A program made the position numbers and the translations under genes. From Streptomyces sp. Act143 (GTDB taxonomy: Bacteria; Actinomycetota; Actinomycetes; Streptomycetales; Streptomycetaceae), in contig NZ_QFRX01000001.1 in the NCBI RefSeq assembly GCF_003143935.1, positions 7,722,992 through 7,786,991 on the forward strand: a stretch of 64,000 bases of DNA, in the 5' to 3' direction. Numbering within the stretch: position 1 is the stretch's first letter; each line of letters opens with the position of its first letter. Shown piece after piece: positions 15,484-23,095 of the stretch. The notes under the pieces are model-generated. The model was not told the DNA's origin. It made no database searches and saw only the letters and a list, made by a program, of their open reading frames with translations.

Positions 15484-16461
15484 TTATGTCCCGTACAGGC
15501 GCGCCATCCCGCGCGCGTCCGCCGCGAAACGCGCCCGCAAGCCCTCCGGAGCCAGCACCTCCGCCTCCGCCCCCAGCCCCAGGAGCTGGGAGTGCGCGAC
15601 CTCCTCGGACTCCACGGGGACGGTCACGGTCACCCAGCCCTCCGCGTCCGGCGCCCCGGACCGGCTCAGCGCCTCCCGCGCGGCGACCCGGTCGAGGACG
15701 TGCGGCAGCCCGCGCACCCCAGCCGGGGACAGCCGTACCACCACCTCGGCCCGCAGGATGGCCCGCGCGAACTGCTCGGCCCGCTCCTGCCAGAACCCCG
15801 GCAGGTCGAAGTCCTCGTCGCGCGAGAAGCGGTCACCGGAGGGCTCCACCGCCGTGAACCGGTCGATCCGGTACACCCGGAAGGACCCGGTGGCCCCCGG
15901 GACCCGCGCGCACAGGTACCAGACCCCGGCCTTCAGCACGAGCCCGTACGGCTCCAGCTCCCGCTCGACCTCCGTCTCGCCCTTGCGATAGCGCGCGACG
16001 ACCCGCCGGTCGTCCCACACCGCGTCGGCCACGGCGGGCAGCAGCTCGGGGGTCTTCGGCTCGTTCCACCACGCCGGGGCGTCCAGATGGAACCGCTGGG
16101 CGGCCGACCGCGAGGCGTCCCGCAACGACGGCAGCAGCGCCGCCGACACCTTCAGCCGGGCCGCCGAGGCCGCGTCCTCCAGCCCCATCTCGCGCAGCGC
16201 CCCCGGCAGCCCGGACAGGAACAGCGCCTCCGCCTCGCCGCGGTGCAGCCCGGTCAGCCGCGTCCGGTACCCGCCGATCAGCCGGTACCCACCGGCCCGC
16301 CCCCGCTCCGCGTACACCGGCACCCCCGCCTCCGACAGCGCCTGCGCGTCCCGGGTGACGGTCCGCTCCGACACCTCCAGCTCCGCGGCGAGCTCGGCGG
16401 CGGTCATGGACGGCCGGGACTGGAGCAGCAGGACCATCTTGATCAGGCGGGCGGCACGCAT
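15484..16461 (-). CDS. WYL domain transcriptional regulator (YafY/DeoR-type)
   Basis: A 325-residue regulator from ATG 16461 (MRAARLIKMV); in-frame ATGs at 16470 and 16473 are alternatives. The N-terminal winged helix covers about residues 1-60 (SRPSMTAAELAAELEVSERT). The WYL domain spans about 120-200 with the motif LKAGVWYLCARV, and a WCX-type C-terminal extension follows. WYL proteins often sense nucleic acid or small nucleotides; the ligand here is unknown. Oddly, the start codon lies only 16 nt beyond the aceE terminator hairpin, leaving little space for a separate promoter. Confidence 0.88.
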   Translation of the reverse strand: MRAARLIKMVLLLQSRPSMTAAELAAELEVSERTVTRDAQALSEAGVPVYAERGRAGGYRLIGGYRTRLTGLHRGEAEALFLSGLPGALREMGLEDAASAARLKVSAALLPSLRDASRSAAQRFHLDAPAWWNEPKTPELLPAVADAVWDDRRVVARYRKGETEVERELEPYGLVLKAGVWYLCARVPGATGSFRVYRIDRFTAVEPSGDRFSRDEDFDLPGFWQERAEQFARAILRAEVVVRLSPAGVRGLPHVLDRVAAREALSRSGAPDAEGWVTVTVPVESEEVAHSQLLGLGAEAEVLAPEGLRARFAADARGMARLYGT

Positions 16462-16476
16462 GGGGCCCATCATGCA

Positions 16477-16506
16477 ACGAGGCCCCCGCCGCGGCGGGGG
16501 CCTCGT
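16477..16506 (-). terminator. aceE terminator: 30-bp perfect palindrome
   Basis: ACGAGGCCCCCGCC (16477-16490), central GC, then the exact complement (16493-16506). It begins 15 bp past the aceE stop codon. The next gene in the same direction starts 16 nt downstream, so the hairpin would also form in the WYL gene's leader if transcripts read through. Confidence 0.85.
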
Positions 16507-16520
16507 CACTCACCGAGCTG

Positions 16521-19226
16521 CTACAGCCCGTACTTCTCGCGCGCTTCCTTCACGGCCGTCGCCTTCACCTCACCGCGCTTGGCGAGCTGCGCCAGCGCCG
16601 CGACCACGATCGACTCGGCGTCGACGCCGAAGTGGCGGCGGGCCGCGTCGCGGGTGTCGGAGAGGCCGAAGCCGTCCGCGCCCAGCGACGACCAGTCCTG
16701 CTCGACCCACTGCGCGATCTGGTCCGGGACCTGGCGCATGTAGTCGGAGACGGCCAGGACCGGGCCCTCGGCGCCCTGGAGCGCCTGCCGGAGGTACGGC
16801 ACCCGCTCCTCGCCGCGCAGCAGGGCCGCGTCGGCCTCCAGCGCGTCCCGGCGCAGCTCGGACCAGGACGTCGCCGACCAGACGTCGGCCGCCACGCCCC
16901 ACTCCTCGGCCAGCATCCGCTGCGCCTTCAGCGCCCAGTGGATCGCCGTGCCGGAGCCCAGCAGCTGGATGCGCGGGGCGTTGGCCGCGGCCACGTTCAC
17001 GCCCGCCGACTCGGCCGTGTTGAAGCGGTACAGGCCCTTGACGATGCCCTCGTCGATGCCGAGACCGGACGGCTTGGCGGGCTGCGGGAGCGGCTCGTTG
17101 TAGACCGTCAGGTAGTAGAAGACGTTCGGGTCCTCGCCCGGGGCCGCCTCGCCGTACATGCGGCGCAGACCGTCCTTGACGATCGTGGCGACCTCGTACG
17201 CGAACGCCGGGTCGTACGTCAGCGCCGCCGGGTTGGTCGCCGCGATGACCGGGGAGTGCCCGTCGGCGTGCTGGAGGCCCTCACCCGTCAGGGTCGTACG
17301 GCCCGCCGTCGCGCCCACCAGGAAGCCGCGGCCCAGCTGGTCGCCGAGCTGCCACATCTGGTCGGCCGTGCGCTGCCAGCCGAACATCGAGTAGAAGATG
17401 TAGAACGGGATCATCGCCTCGCCGTGCGTCGCGTACGCGGTGGACGCGGCGATGAAGTCGGCCATCGAACCGGCCTCGGTGATCCCCTCGTTGAGGATCT
17501 GGCCGTTCTTGGCCTCCTTGTAGTACATGAGCTGGTCGCGGTCGACCGGCTCGTACGTCTGGCCCTTCGGCGAGTAGATGCCGAGGGACGGGAAGAGGCT
17601 CTCCATGCCGAAGGTGCGCGCCTCGTCGGGGACGATCGGCACCCAGCGCTTGCCCGTCTCCTTGTCGCGGACCAGGTCCTTGATCAGGCGGACGAAGGCC
17701 ATGGTGGTGGCCACGTTCTGGGAGCCGGAGCCCTTGTCGAAGGAGGCGAACGCCTTCTCGGCGGGGGCGGGCAGCGGGGCCAGGGCGTGCGTGCGGCGGG
17801 CCGGGGCCGGGCCGCCGAGGGCCGCGCGGCGCTCCTGGAGGTAACGGACCTCGGGGGAGTCGGCGCCGGGGTGGCCGTAGGGCACGACACCGTCGACGAA
17901 GGCGCTGTCCGAGATGGGCAGCTCAAGAAGATCACGCATCGTCTTGAACTCGTCCACCGTCAGCTTCTTCATCTGGTGGTTGGCGTTCTTCGACGCGAAG
18001 CCCTCGCCGAGCGTGTGGCCCTTGACCGTCTGGGCCAGGATCACCGTCGGGGCGCCCTTGAACTCGACCGCGGCCTTGTAGGCGGCGTACACCTTGCGCG
18101 CCTCGTGGCCACCGCGCGAGAGGTGGAAGCACTCCAGGATCTTGTCGTCGCTCAGCAGCTTCGCCATCTCGACGAGCGCCGGGTCCTTGCCGAAGAAGTC
18201 CTGGCGGATGTAGGCGGCGTCGCGGGTCTGGTACGTCTGGACCTGCGCGTCCGGTACCTCACGCAGCCGTCGTACGAGCGCGCCGGTCGTGTCGAGCTGG
18301 AACAGCTCGTCCCAGGCCGAGCCCCACAGCGTCTTGATGACGTTCCAGCCGGCGCCGCGGAACTGGGCCTCCAGCTCCTGCACGATCTTGAAGTTCGCGC
18401 GGACCGGACCGTCGAGGCGCTGGAGGTTGCAGTTGATGACGAAGGTGAGGTTGTCGAGACCCTCACGCGAGGCCAGTGCGAGTGCCGCCGTCGACTCCGG
18501 CTCGTCCATCTCGCCGTCGCCGAGGAAGGCCCAGACGTGGGAGGCGGAGACGTCCTTGATGCCGCGGTTGGTCAGGTAGCGGTTGAAGCGCGCCTGGTAG
18601 ATCGCGGAGAGCGGGCCGAGGCCCATCGACACCGTCGGGAACTCCCACAGCCAGGGCAGGCGGCGGGGGTGCGGGTACGACGGGAGGCCGTTGCCGCCGG
18701 ACTCGCGCCGGAAGTTGTCGAGGTGCGCCTCGTTCAGGCGGCCGTCGAGGAAGGCGCGGGCGTAGATGCCGGGGGAGGCGTGGCCCTGGATGTAGAGCTG
18801 GTCGCCGGAACCGTCGGCTTCCTTGCCCTTGAAGAAGTGGTTGAAGCCCGTCTCGTAGAGCCAGGCCGCCGAGGCGAAGGTGGCGATGTGGCCGCCGACG
18901 CCGTACTTGCTGCCGCGGGTCACCATGGCGGCCGCGTTCCAGCGGTTCCACGCGGTGATCCGGGCCTCCATCGCCGGGTCACCGGGCAGGCCCGGCTCCG
19001 CGGCGGTGGGGATGGTGTTGACGTAGTCCGTCTCGAGGAGCTTCGGCAGCGCGATGCCGTTGCCCTCCGCCCTCTCCAGCGTGCGGCGCATCAGGTACGC
19101 GGCACGGTGCGGGCCCGCAGCCTTGGCGACCGCGTCCAGGGAGGCCTGCCATTCGGCGGTCTCCTCGGGGTCCCGGTCGTGGAGCTGGTCGAGCTCGCTC
19201 GGCTGGATGGCGTTGGGGTCGGTCAT
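16521..19226 (-). CDS. aceE: Pyruvate dehydrogenase E1 component (homodimeric)
   Basis: Thiamine diphosphate-dependent decarboxylation of pyruvate and reductive acetylation of E2-bound lipoate. It has 901 residues, the usual length for homodimeric E1p. Start ATG 19226 follows GGAAGGCGG. The TPP-binding motif is readable as GDGEMDEPES...NLTFVINCN (about residues 225-265), and VGGHIATFASAAWLYETGFNHFF is characteristic of AceE. The pathway partners E2 and E3 are encoded at 21249-24484. A GntR regulator gene lies upstream in the same direction, and an operator-like dyad (19367-19383) lies between them. Confidence 0.97.
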   Translation of the reverse strand: MTDPNAIQPSELDQLHDRDPEETAEWQASLDAVAKAAGPHRAAYLMRRTLERAEGNGIALPKLLETDYVNTIPTAAEPGLPGDPAMEARITAWNRWNAAAMVTRGSKYGVGGHIATFASAAWLYETGFNHFFKGKEADGSGDQLYIQGHASPGIYARAFLDGRLNEAHLDNFRRESGGNGLPSYPHPRRLPWLWEFPTVSMGLGPLSAIYQARFNRYLTNRGIKDVSASHVWAFLGDGEMDEPESTAALALASREGLDNLTFVINCNLQRLDGPVRANFKIVQELEAQFRGAGWNVIKTLWGSAWDELFQLDTTGALVRRLREVPDAQVQTYQTRDAAYIRQDFFGKDPALVEMAKLLSDDKILECFHLSRGGHEARKVYAAYKAAVEFKGAPTVILAQTVKGHTLGEGFASKNANHQMKKLTVDEFKTMRDLLELPISDSAFVDGVVPYGHPGADSPEVRYLQERRAALGGPAPARRTHALAPLPAPAEKAFASFDKGSGSQNVATTMAFVRLIKDLVRDKETGKRWVPIVPDEARTFGMESLFPSLGIYSPKGQTYEPVDRDQLMYYKEAKNGQILNEGITEAGSMADFIAASTAYATHGEAMIPFYIFYSMFGWQRTADQMWQLGDQLGRGFLVGATAGRTTLTGEGLQHADGHSPVIAATNPAALTYDPAFAYEVATIVKDGLRRMYGEAAPGEDPNVFYYLTVYNEPLPQPAKPSGLGIDEGIVKGLYRFNTAESAGVNVAAANAPRIQLLGSGTAIHWALKAQRMLAEEWGVAADVWSATSWSELRRDALEADAALLRGEERVPYLRQALQGAEGPVLAVSDYMRQVPDQIAQWVEQDWSSLGADGFGLSDTRDAARRHFGVDAESIVVAALAQLAKRGEVKATAVKEAREKYGL

Positions 19227-19310
19227 GTCGCCGCCTTCCTCAGTCGAAGGGGGTTCCCTCATCTGTAAGGGTTCGGGGGTGCCCTAGGTCTTTGGCAGGA
19301 CAGGGCTTGA

Positions 19311-19352
19311 GCCCCGGTAGGGGCTCGTCGGGCCCCGGTGGAGGCCCGTCGG
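19311..19352. repeat. Tandem 21-bp direct repeat in the aceE leader
   Basis: GCCCCGGTAGGGGCTCGTCGG (abbreviated core GCCCCGGT...GTCGG) at 19311-19331 is followed immediately by a copy at 19332-19352 with four differences. Each unit can also pair internally (GCCCC/GGGGC in the first, GGCC-type in the second), so the aceE leader RNA could form two consecutive hairpins. Confidence 0.5.
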
Positions 19353-19366
19353 CGACTGTAACTCCC

Positions 19367-19383
19367 TGATCGATGATCGATCA
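19367..19383. promoter_or_regulatory. Candidate operator for the adjacent GntR regulator
   Basis: TGATCGA-TGA-TCGATCA is a perfect dyad with 7-bp arms, about 140 bp upstream of the aceE start. Short perfect dyads with a 3-nt centre are typical of FadR-subfamily GntR operators. The neighbour at 19593 is such a protein. Binding is inferred from position and symmetry only. Confidence 0.5.
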
Positions 19384-19550
19384 AAGGGTTGAGGGGCAAA
19401 ACCTCTTGATTCCGAGAAAGTAGGCACGGGGTGCCTCCGGCGGTGGCACCGGGTGACCTTGTTCGACGCCGGTTTTCGCAGGTGAGCGGGGGGCTGCTCG
19501 GGTGGGTTTGGCCGTCGTGCTACGGGTGCGTGGCCGGGTGCGGGAGCGTC

Positions 19551-19582
19551 GTGGTTGGTCGCGCAGTTCCCCGCGCCCCTGG
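19551..19582 (-). repeat. Dispersed hairpin element, copy B (short form)
   Basis: Read on the minus strand: CCAGGGGCGCGGGGAACTGC followed by GCGACCAACCAC. It matches the short form of the family seen at 7493, 24701 and 31166. It begins 11 bp past the stop of the GntR gene, consistent with a 3'-end position. Confidence 0.65.
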
Positions 19583-19592
19583 ATATGCCGCC

Positions 19593-20225
19593 CTACTGCC
19601 CCTCATGACGCGGGGCGCAGCCCAGGACATGGGCCTTCACCAACTCCGCGATACGCGGGTCCCGGCGCCGGAACGCCTGCACCAGCTCCTCGTGCTCCTC
19701 CGCGTACGACTGCTGCACCGTGCCCAGCCAGCGGATCGACAGGGCCGTGAACACCTCGATGCCGAGGCCCTCCCAGGTGTGCAGGAGCACGGAGTTGCCG
19801 GCCGCGCGGACCATCTCCCGGTGGAAGCCCACCGTGTGCCGCACCTGGGCGGTGCCGTCCGACGCCCGGTCCGCCTCGTACAGCGCCGCCACATGCGGCT
19901 CAAGCGCCGAGCAGTCGCTCGCCAGCCTCTCCGCCGCCAGCTCCGCCGCGATCGCCTCCAGACCGGCCCGGACCGGGTAGCTCTCCTCCAGGTCGGCCGC
20001 GGTCAGATTCCGCACCCGCACGCCCTTGTTCGGCGCCGACTCGATCAGCCGCAGCGACTCCAGCTCGCGCAGCGCCTCCCGCACCGGCGTCTGGCTGACC
20101 TCCAGCTCGGTCGCGATCCGCCGCTCGACGATGCGCTCGCCCGGCTTCCAGCGCCCGCTGACGATCCCCTCCACGATGTGCTCGCGGATCTGTTCGCGCA
20201 GCGAGTGGACGACGGGCGCGGTCAT
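19593..20225 (-). CDS. GntR family regulator (FadR subfamily, FCD domain)
   Basis: A 210-residue regulator from ATG 20225 behind AAGGAG. The winged helix-turn-helix occupies residues 5-70 (LREQIREHIVEGIVSGRWKP, ELEVSQTPVREALRELESL). The all-helical FCD effector domain follows (about 75-205), with likely metal-binding His residues in RHTVGFHREMV and AHVLG. Its place directly upstream of aceE suggests a PdhR-like role controlling pyruvate dehydrogenase. The effector (pyruvate or another small acid) is inference. Its own ribosome-binding site sits in a 12-bp palindrome, CTCCTTAAGGAG. Confidence 0.88.
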   Translation of the reverse strand: MTAPVVHSLREQIREHIVEGIVSGRWKPGERIVERRIATELEVSQTPVREALRELESLRLIESAPNKGVRVRNLTAADLEESYPVRAGLEAIAAELAAERLASDCSALEPHVAALYEADRASDGTAQVRHTVGFHREMVRAAGNSVLLHTWEGLGIEVFTALSIRWLGTVQQSYAEEHEELVQAFRRRDPRIAELVKAHVLGCAPRHEGQ

Positions 20226-20506
20226 GAGTGCTCCTTAAGGAGGGGCCGCCCATCGGCCCCGGGGGCGTTTGACGTTTAGACAATAAGGCCGCAAGCGCTT
20301 CCCCGAGGGGCGCACGGGGGCGCTTTCCCGCAGGTGAGACGAGACTTACACGCTCCACACGGCGACCCGCCCTGTAAAGACCCGTACCGGAGCGGGTGCG
20401 GAGGCGTCACCGCCGTGTCACCGGAGGAACCCCGGCGAGCCGCTTGCCCGTCGCGGTCGGCGTGGGGTGCCCGCGCGGGGCGCCCCCTGCACCATCGGGG
20501 GATGGC

Positions 20507-21184
20507 ATGAACAACCGAGGACGGCGCGGAACGCTTCGCTGGACGGCCGCGGCGGCCGTGATCGGCGCGATCGTCGGCATCACCGGCTGCCAGCAGACGG
20601 CCACCAGGACGAAGGCGGAGGCCACACCCAGCGGAACCGCCGAGGCGCTCACCCACATGGCCGGCGGCAGCCGGGCGGGCGGCGGTGCCTGTGTCTTCGT
20701 CAAGCCGGACGGCGCCCAGAAGTTCGGGCACGTCGGCTGGGGCTTCCGGATCACCGGCACGAACCAGTGGGTCTACGGCGCCGTGGAGAACCCCACCGAC
20801 AAGCTCTACACCCCGCCGGGCGGCGACATCGGCGCCTGGCACGCGCAGGGATCGTACGACCGCATGCTCAGCGACATGTCCCGGGACGCCCACTACCCCG
20901 GCAAGTCCACGCACCCGTACAGCCGTTACCGCTGCGTCGCCTCGTCGACCGGTGACGTGAACTCCGCCCGGGCCATGATCCGCAGCGTCGAGGGCCGCGG
21001 CTTCCTCGTCGGCTTCGACCCGAAGAGCGGCGAGCTCACCTCCCGCGACTGCCTCGACGCCACCTACGACGTGCTGCGCGCCTACCGGGCCCGGCACCTG
21101 ACCTACTCGCCCCGGCTGAACGTCCCGAACGTGTGGGTGGAGACCCTGTGGGACTGGAGCGACCGCACCCTGACGCCCCGGTAG
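20507..21184 (+). CDS. Lipoprotein with possible permuted papain-like fold
   Basis: A 225-residue protein from ATG 20507. The signal peptide ends in a lipobox (VGITGC), so it is anchored to the outer face of the membrane. The mature part has a conserved-looking block KFGHVGWGFRITGTNQWVYG at about residues 70-90 and a late Cys-containing helix SRDCLDATYDVLRAYRARH at about 184-202. A His-xx-Trp motif early and a Cys late is the order seen in circularly permuted NlpC/P60 (LRAT/YiiX-like) hydrolases. That assignment is a hypothesis; no clear family is recognised. It is inserted between the GntR and E2 genes, convergent with the latter. Confidence 0.7.
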   Translation: MNNRGRRGTLRWTAAAAVIGAIVGITGCQQTATRTKAEATPSGTAEALTHMAGGSRAGGGACVFVKPDGAQKFGHVGWGFRITGTNQWVYGAVENPTDKLYTPPGGDIGAWHAQGSYDRMLSDMSRDAHYPGKSTHPYSRYRCVASSTGDVNSARAMIRSVEGRGFLVGFDPKSGELTSRDCLDATYDVLRAYRARHLTYSPRLNVPNVWVETLWDWSDRTLTPR

Positions 21185-21194
21185 CGGAACACGG

Positions 21195-21230
21195 CGGTGC
21201 CCCGCCCGGAAAGCTCCGGACGGGGCACCG
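21195..21230. terminator. Bidirectional terminator between lipoprotein and E2 genes
   Basis: CGGTGCCCCG (21195-21204) pairs with CGGGGCACCG (21221-21230), and the 16-nt loop has further self-complementarity (TCCGGA). It lies between convergent stop codons at 21184 and 21249. Confidence 0.8.
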
Positions 21231-21248
21231 TACTGCTGCTGGAGCGGC

Positions 21249-23030
21249 TTACAGGCCGAGCTCGACCTCGAACTCGCCCGCCTCCAGGATCGCCTTGACC
21301 GCGGTCAGGTAACGGGCCGCGTCGGCGCCGTCCACCAGACGGTGGTCGTAGGAGAGGGTCAGGTAGGTCATGTCGCGGACGCCGATGACCGTGCCCTCCT
21401 CGGTCTCGATGACCGCCGGGCGCTTGACCGTGGCACCGATGCCGAGGATCGCGACCTGGCCCGGCGGCACGATGATCGTGTCGAAGAGCGCGCCGCGCGA
21501 ACCCGTGTTGGAGATGGTGAAGGTCGCGCCGGACAGCTCGTCGGGCGTGATCTTGTTGGCGCGGACCTTGCCGGCCAGCTCCGCCGTGGCCTTCGCGATG
21601 CCGGCGATGTTGAGGTCGCCCGCGTGCTTGATGACCGGGGTCATCAGGCCCTTCTCGGAGTCCACCGCGATACCGATGTTCTCGGTGTCGAAGTAGGTGA
21701 TCGTGCCCTCGGCCTCGTTGATCTTGGCGTTGATGGGCGCGTGCGCCTTCAGCGCCTGGGCCGCGGCCTTGACGAAGAACGGCATCGGGGAGAGCTTGAC
21801 GCCCTCACGGGCCGCGAACGCGTCCTTGGCCCGGGCGCGCAGCTTCATCAGCCGCGTGACGTCGACCTCGACGACCGAGGACAGCTGCGCCTGCTCGTGC
21901 AGCGCCTTGACCATGTTGTCGCCGATGACCTTGCGGATGCGCGGCATCTTGACGGTCTGGCCGCGGAGGGGAGAGGCCTCCAGGCTCGGCGCCTTCTTGG
22001 CGGCGGGGGCGGCGGCCGGGGCAGCCGCGGCCGGAGCCGGGGCAGCGGCGGCGGCCTTCGCGGCCTCGGCGGCGGCGACGACGTCCTGCTTGCGGATACG
22101 ACCGCCGACGCCGGTGCCCTTGACGGCGGCCAGGTCGACGCCGTTCTCGGCGGCGAGCTTGCGCACCAGCGGGGTCACGTAGGCGCCGTCGTCACCGGAG
22201 GTGGCGGGCGCCGGGGCGGCCGGGGCAGCGGCCGGGGCGGCCGGAGCCGGGGCGGGGGCAACCGGGGCGGGCGCCGGAGCCGGAGCGGCGGGGGCCGGAG
22301 CCGGGGCCGCGGGGGCGGCCGGGGCGGCGGGCGCGGGGGCCGGAGCCGGGGCGGCCGGAGCCGCGGGCGCGGCGGCGGCCGGAGCGGCACCCGGGGCGCC
22401 GATGACGGCGAGCTTGGCGCCGACCTCGGCGGTCTCGTCCTCACCGACGACGATCTCCAGCAGCACACCGGAGGTGGGCGCCGGGATCTCGGTGTCCACC
22501 TTGTCGGTCGACACCTCCAGCAGCGGCTCGTCGGCCTCGACGGTCTCGCCGACCGCCTTCAGCCAGCGGGTGACGGTGCCCTCGGTGACGGACTCGCCGA
22601 GCGCGGGCAGGACGACGTCCGTGCCCTCGGCGGAACCGCCGCCGGTGGCGGCCTCGGCGGTGGGAGCGGGCGCCGGGGCGGCCTGCTCGGTGGACGGGGC
22701 GGCAGCGGCCGGCTCCGGAGCCGCGGCGGGCTCGGGCTCGGGCGCGGGCGCGGGCTCGGCGGCCGGGGCCGGGGCGGCAGCGGGGGCACCGGTGCCGTCG
22801 TCGATGACGGCCAGCTCGGCGCCGACCTCGACCGTCTCGTCCTCGGCGACCTTGATGGAGGCCAGGATGCCGGCGGCGGGGGAGGGGATCTCGGTGTCGA
22901 CCTTGTCGGTCGACACCTCGAGCAGCGGCTCGTCGGCCTCTACTCGCTCACCCTCGGCCTTCAGCCAGCGGGTGACAGTGCCCTCGGTGACGCTCTCGCC
23001 GAGCGCCGGAAGGGTTACGGAAACCGCCAT
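21249..23030 (-). CDS. sucB: Dihydrolipoamide acyltransferase E2, two lipoyl domains
   Basis: Core acyltransferase of a 2-oxoacid dehydrogenase complex, 593 residues, start ATG 23030 behind AAGGAG. Two lipoyl domains (about 1-77 and 130-205) each carry the lipoylated lysine in EVSTDKVDTEI. They are joined by Ala/Pro-rich flexible linkers of about 50-70 residues. The E1/E3-binding domain is at about 285-320 (YVTPLVRKLAAENGVDL, KGTGVGGRIRKQDV), and the catalytic domain ends with SYDHRLVDGADAARYL containing the active-site His/Asp. It is often annotated as the succinyltransferase SucB. The neighbours aceE and lpd, and the fact that actinobacterial OdhA-type E1o carries its own E2 domain, suggest it serves pyruvate dehydrogenase. 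Confidence 0.93.
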   Translation of the reverse strand: MAVSVTLPALGESVTEGTVTRWLKAEGERVEADEPLLEVSTDKVDTEIPSPAAGILASIKVAEDETVEVGAELAVIDDGTGAPAAAPAPAAEPAPAPEPEPAAAPEPAAAAPSTEQAAPAPAPTAEAATGGGSAEGTDVVLPALGESVTEGTVTRWLKAVGETVEADEPLLEVSTDKVDTEIPAPTSGVLLEIVVGEDETAEVGAKLAVIGAPGAAPAAAAPAAPAAPAPAPAPAAPAAPAAPAPAPAAPAPAPAPVAPAPAPAAPAAAPAAPAPATSGDDGAYVTPLVRKLAAENGVDLAAVKGTGVGGRIRKQDVVAAAEAAKAAAAAPAPAAAAPAAAPAAKKAPSLEASPLRGQTVKMPRIRKVIGDNMVKALHEQAQLSSVVEVDVTRLMKLRARAKDAFAAREGVKLSPMPFFVKAAAQALKAHAPINAKINEAEGTITYFDTENIGIAVDSEKGLMTPVIKHAGDLNIAGIAKATAELAGKVRANKITPDELSGATFTISNTGSRGALFDTIIVPPGQVAILGIGATVKRPAVIETEEGTVIGVRDMTYLTLSYDHRLVDGADAARYLTAVKAILEAGEFEVELGL

Positions 23031-23095
23031 GGTTTCGGTTGCTCCTTACGAATTGCGGAAGTCTGAGTCGTCGCGTGCGCTTCGTCGACCGAGGG

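Larger units (their letters stand above)
19227..19592. other. 366-bp intergenic region upstream of aceE
   Basis: No gene is supported here. From left to right it holds the aceE ribosome-binding site and leader, two tandem 21-bp near-repeats (19311-19352), a perfect 7-bp dyad (19367-19383), an A/T-richer stretch (19378-19425) that probably contains the aceE promoter, and dispersed element copy B (19551-19582) just beyond the GntR stop codon. Confidence 0.6.

Noticed and set aside
16632..19268. 878-codon open frame antisense to aceE
   Set aside because: Same shadow effect; the minus-strand product is a full-length, motif-complete AceE.
22200..22390. Ala/Pro/Gly-rich repeats in the E2 gene as a possible insertion
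   Set aside because: These are the normal flexible linkers between lipoyl, binding and catalytic domains of E2 proteins.
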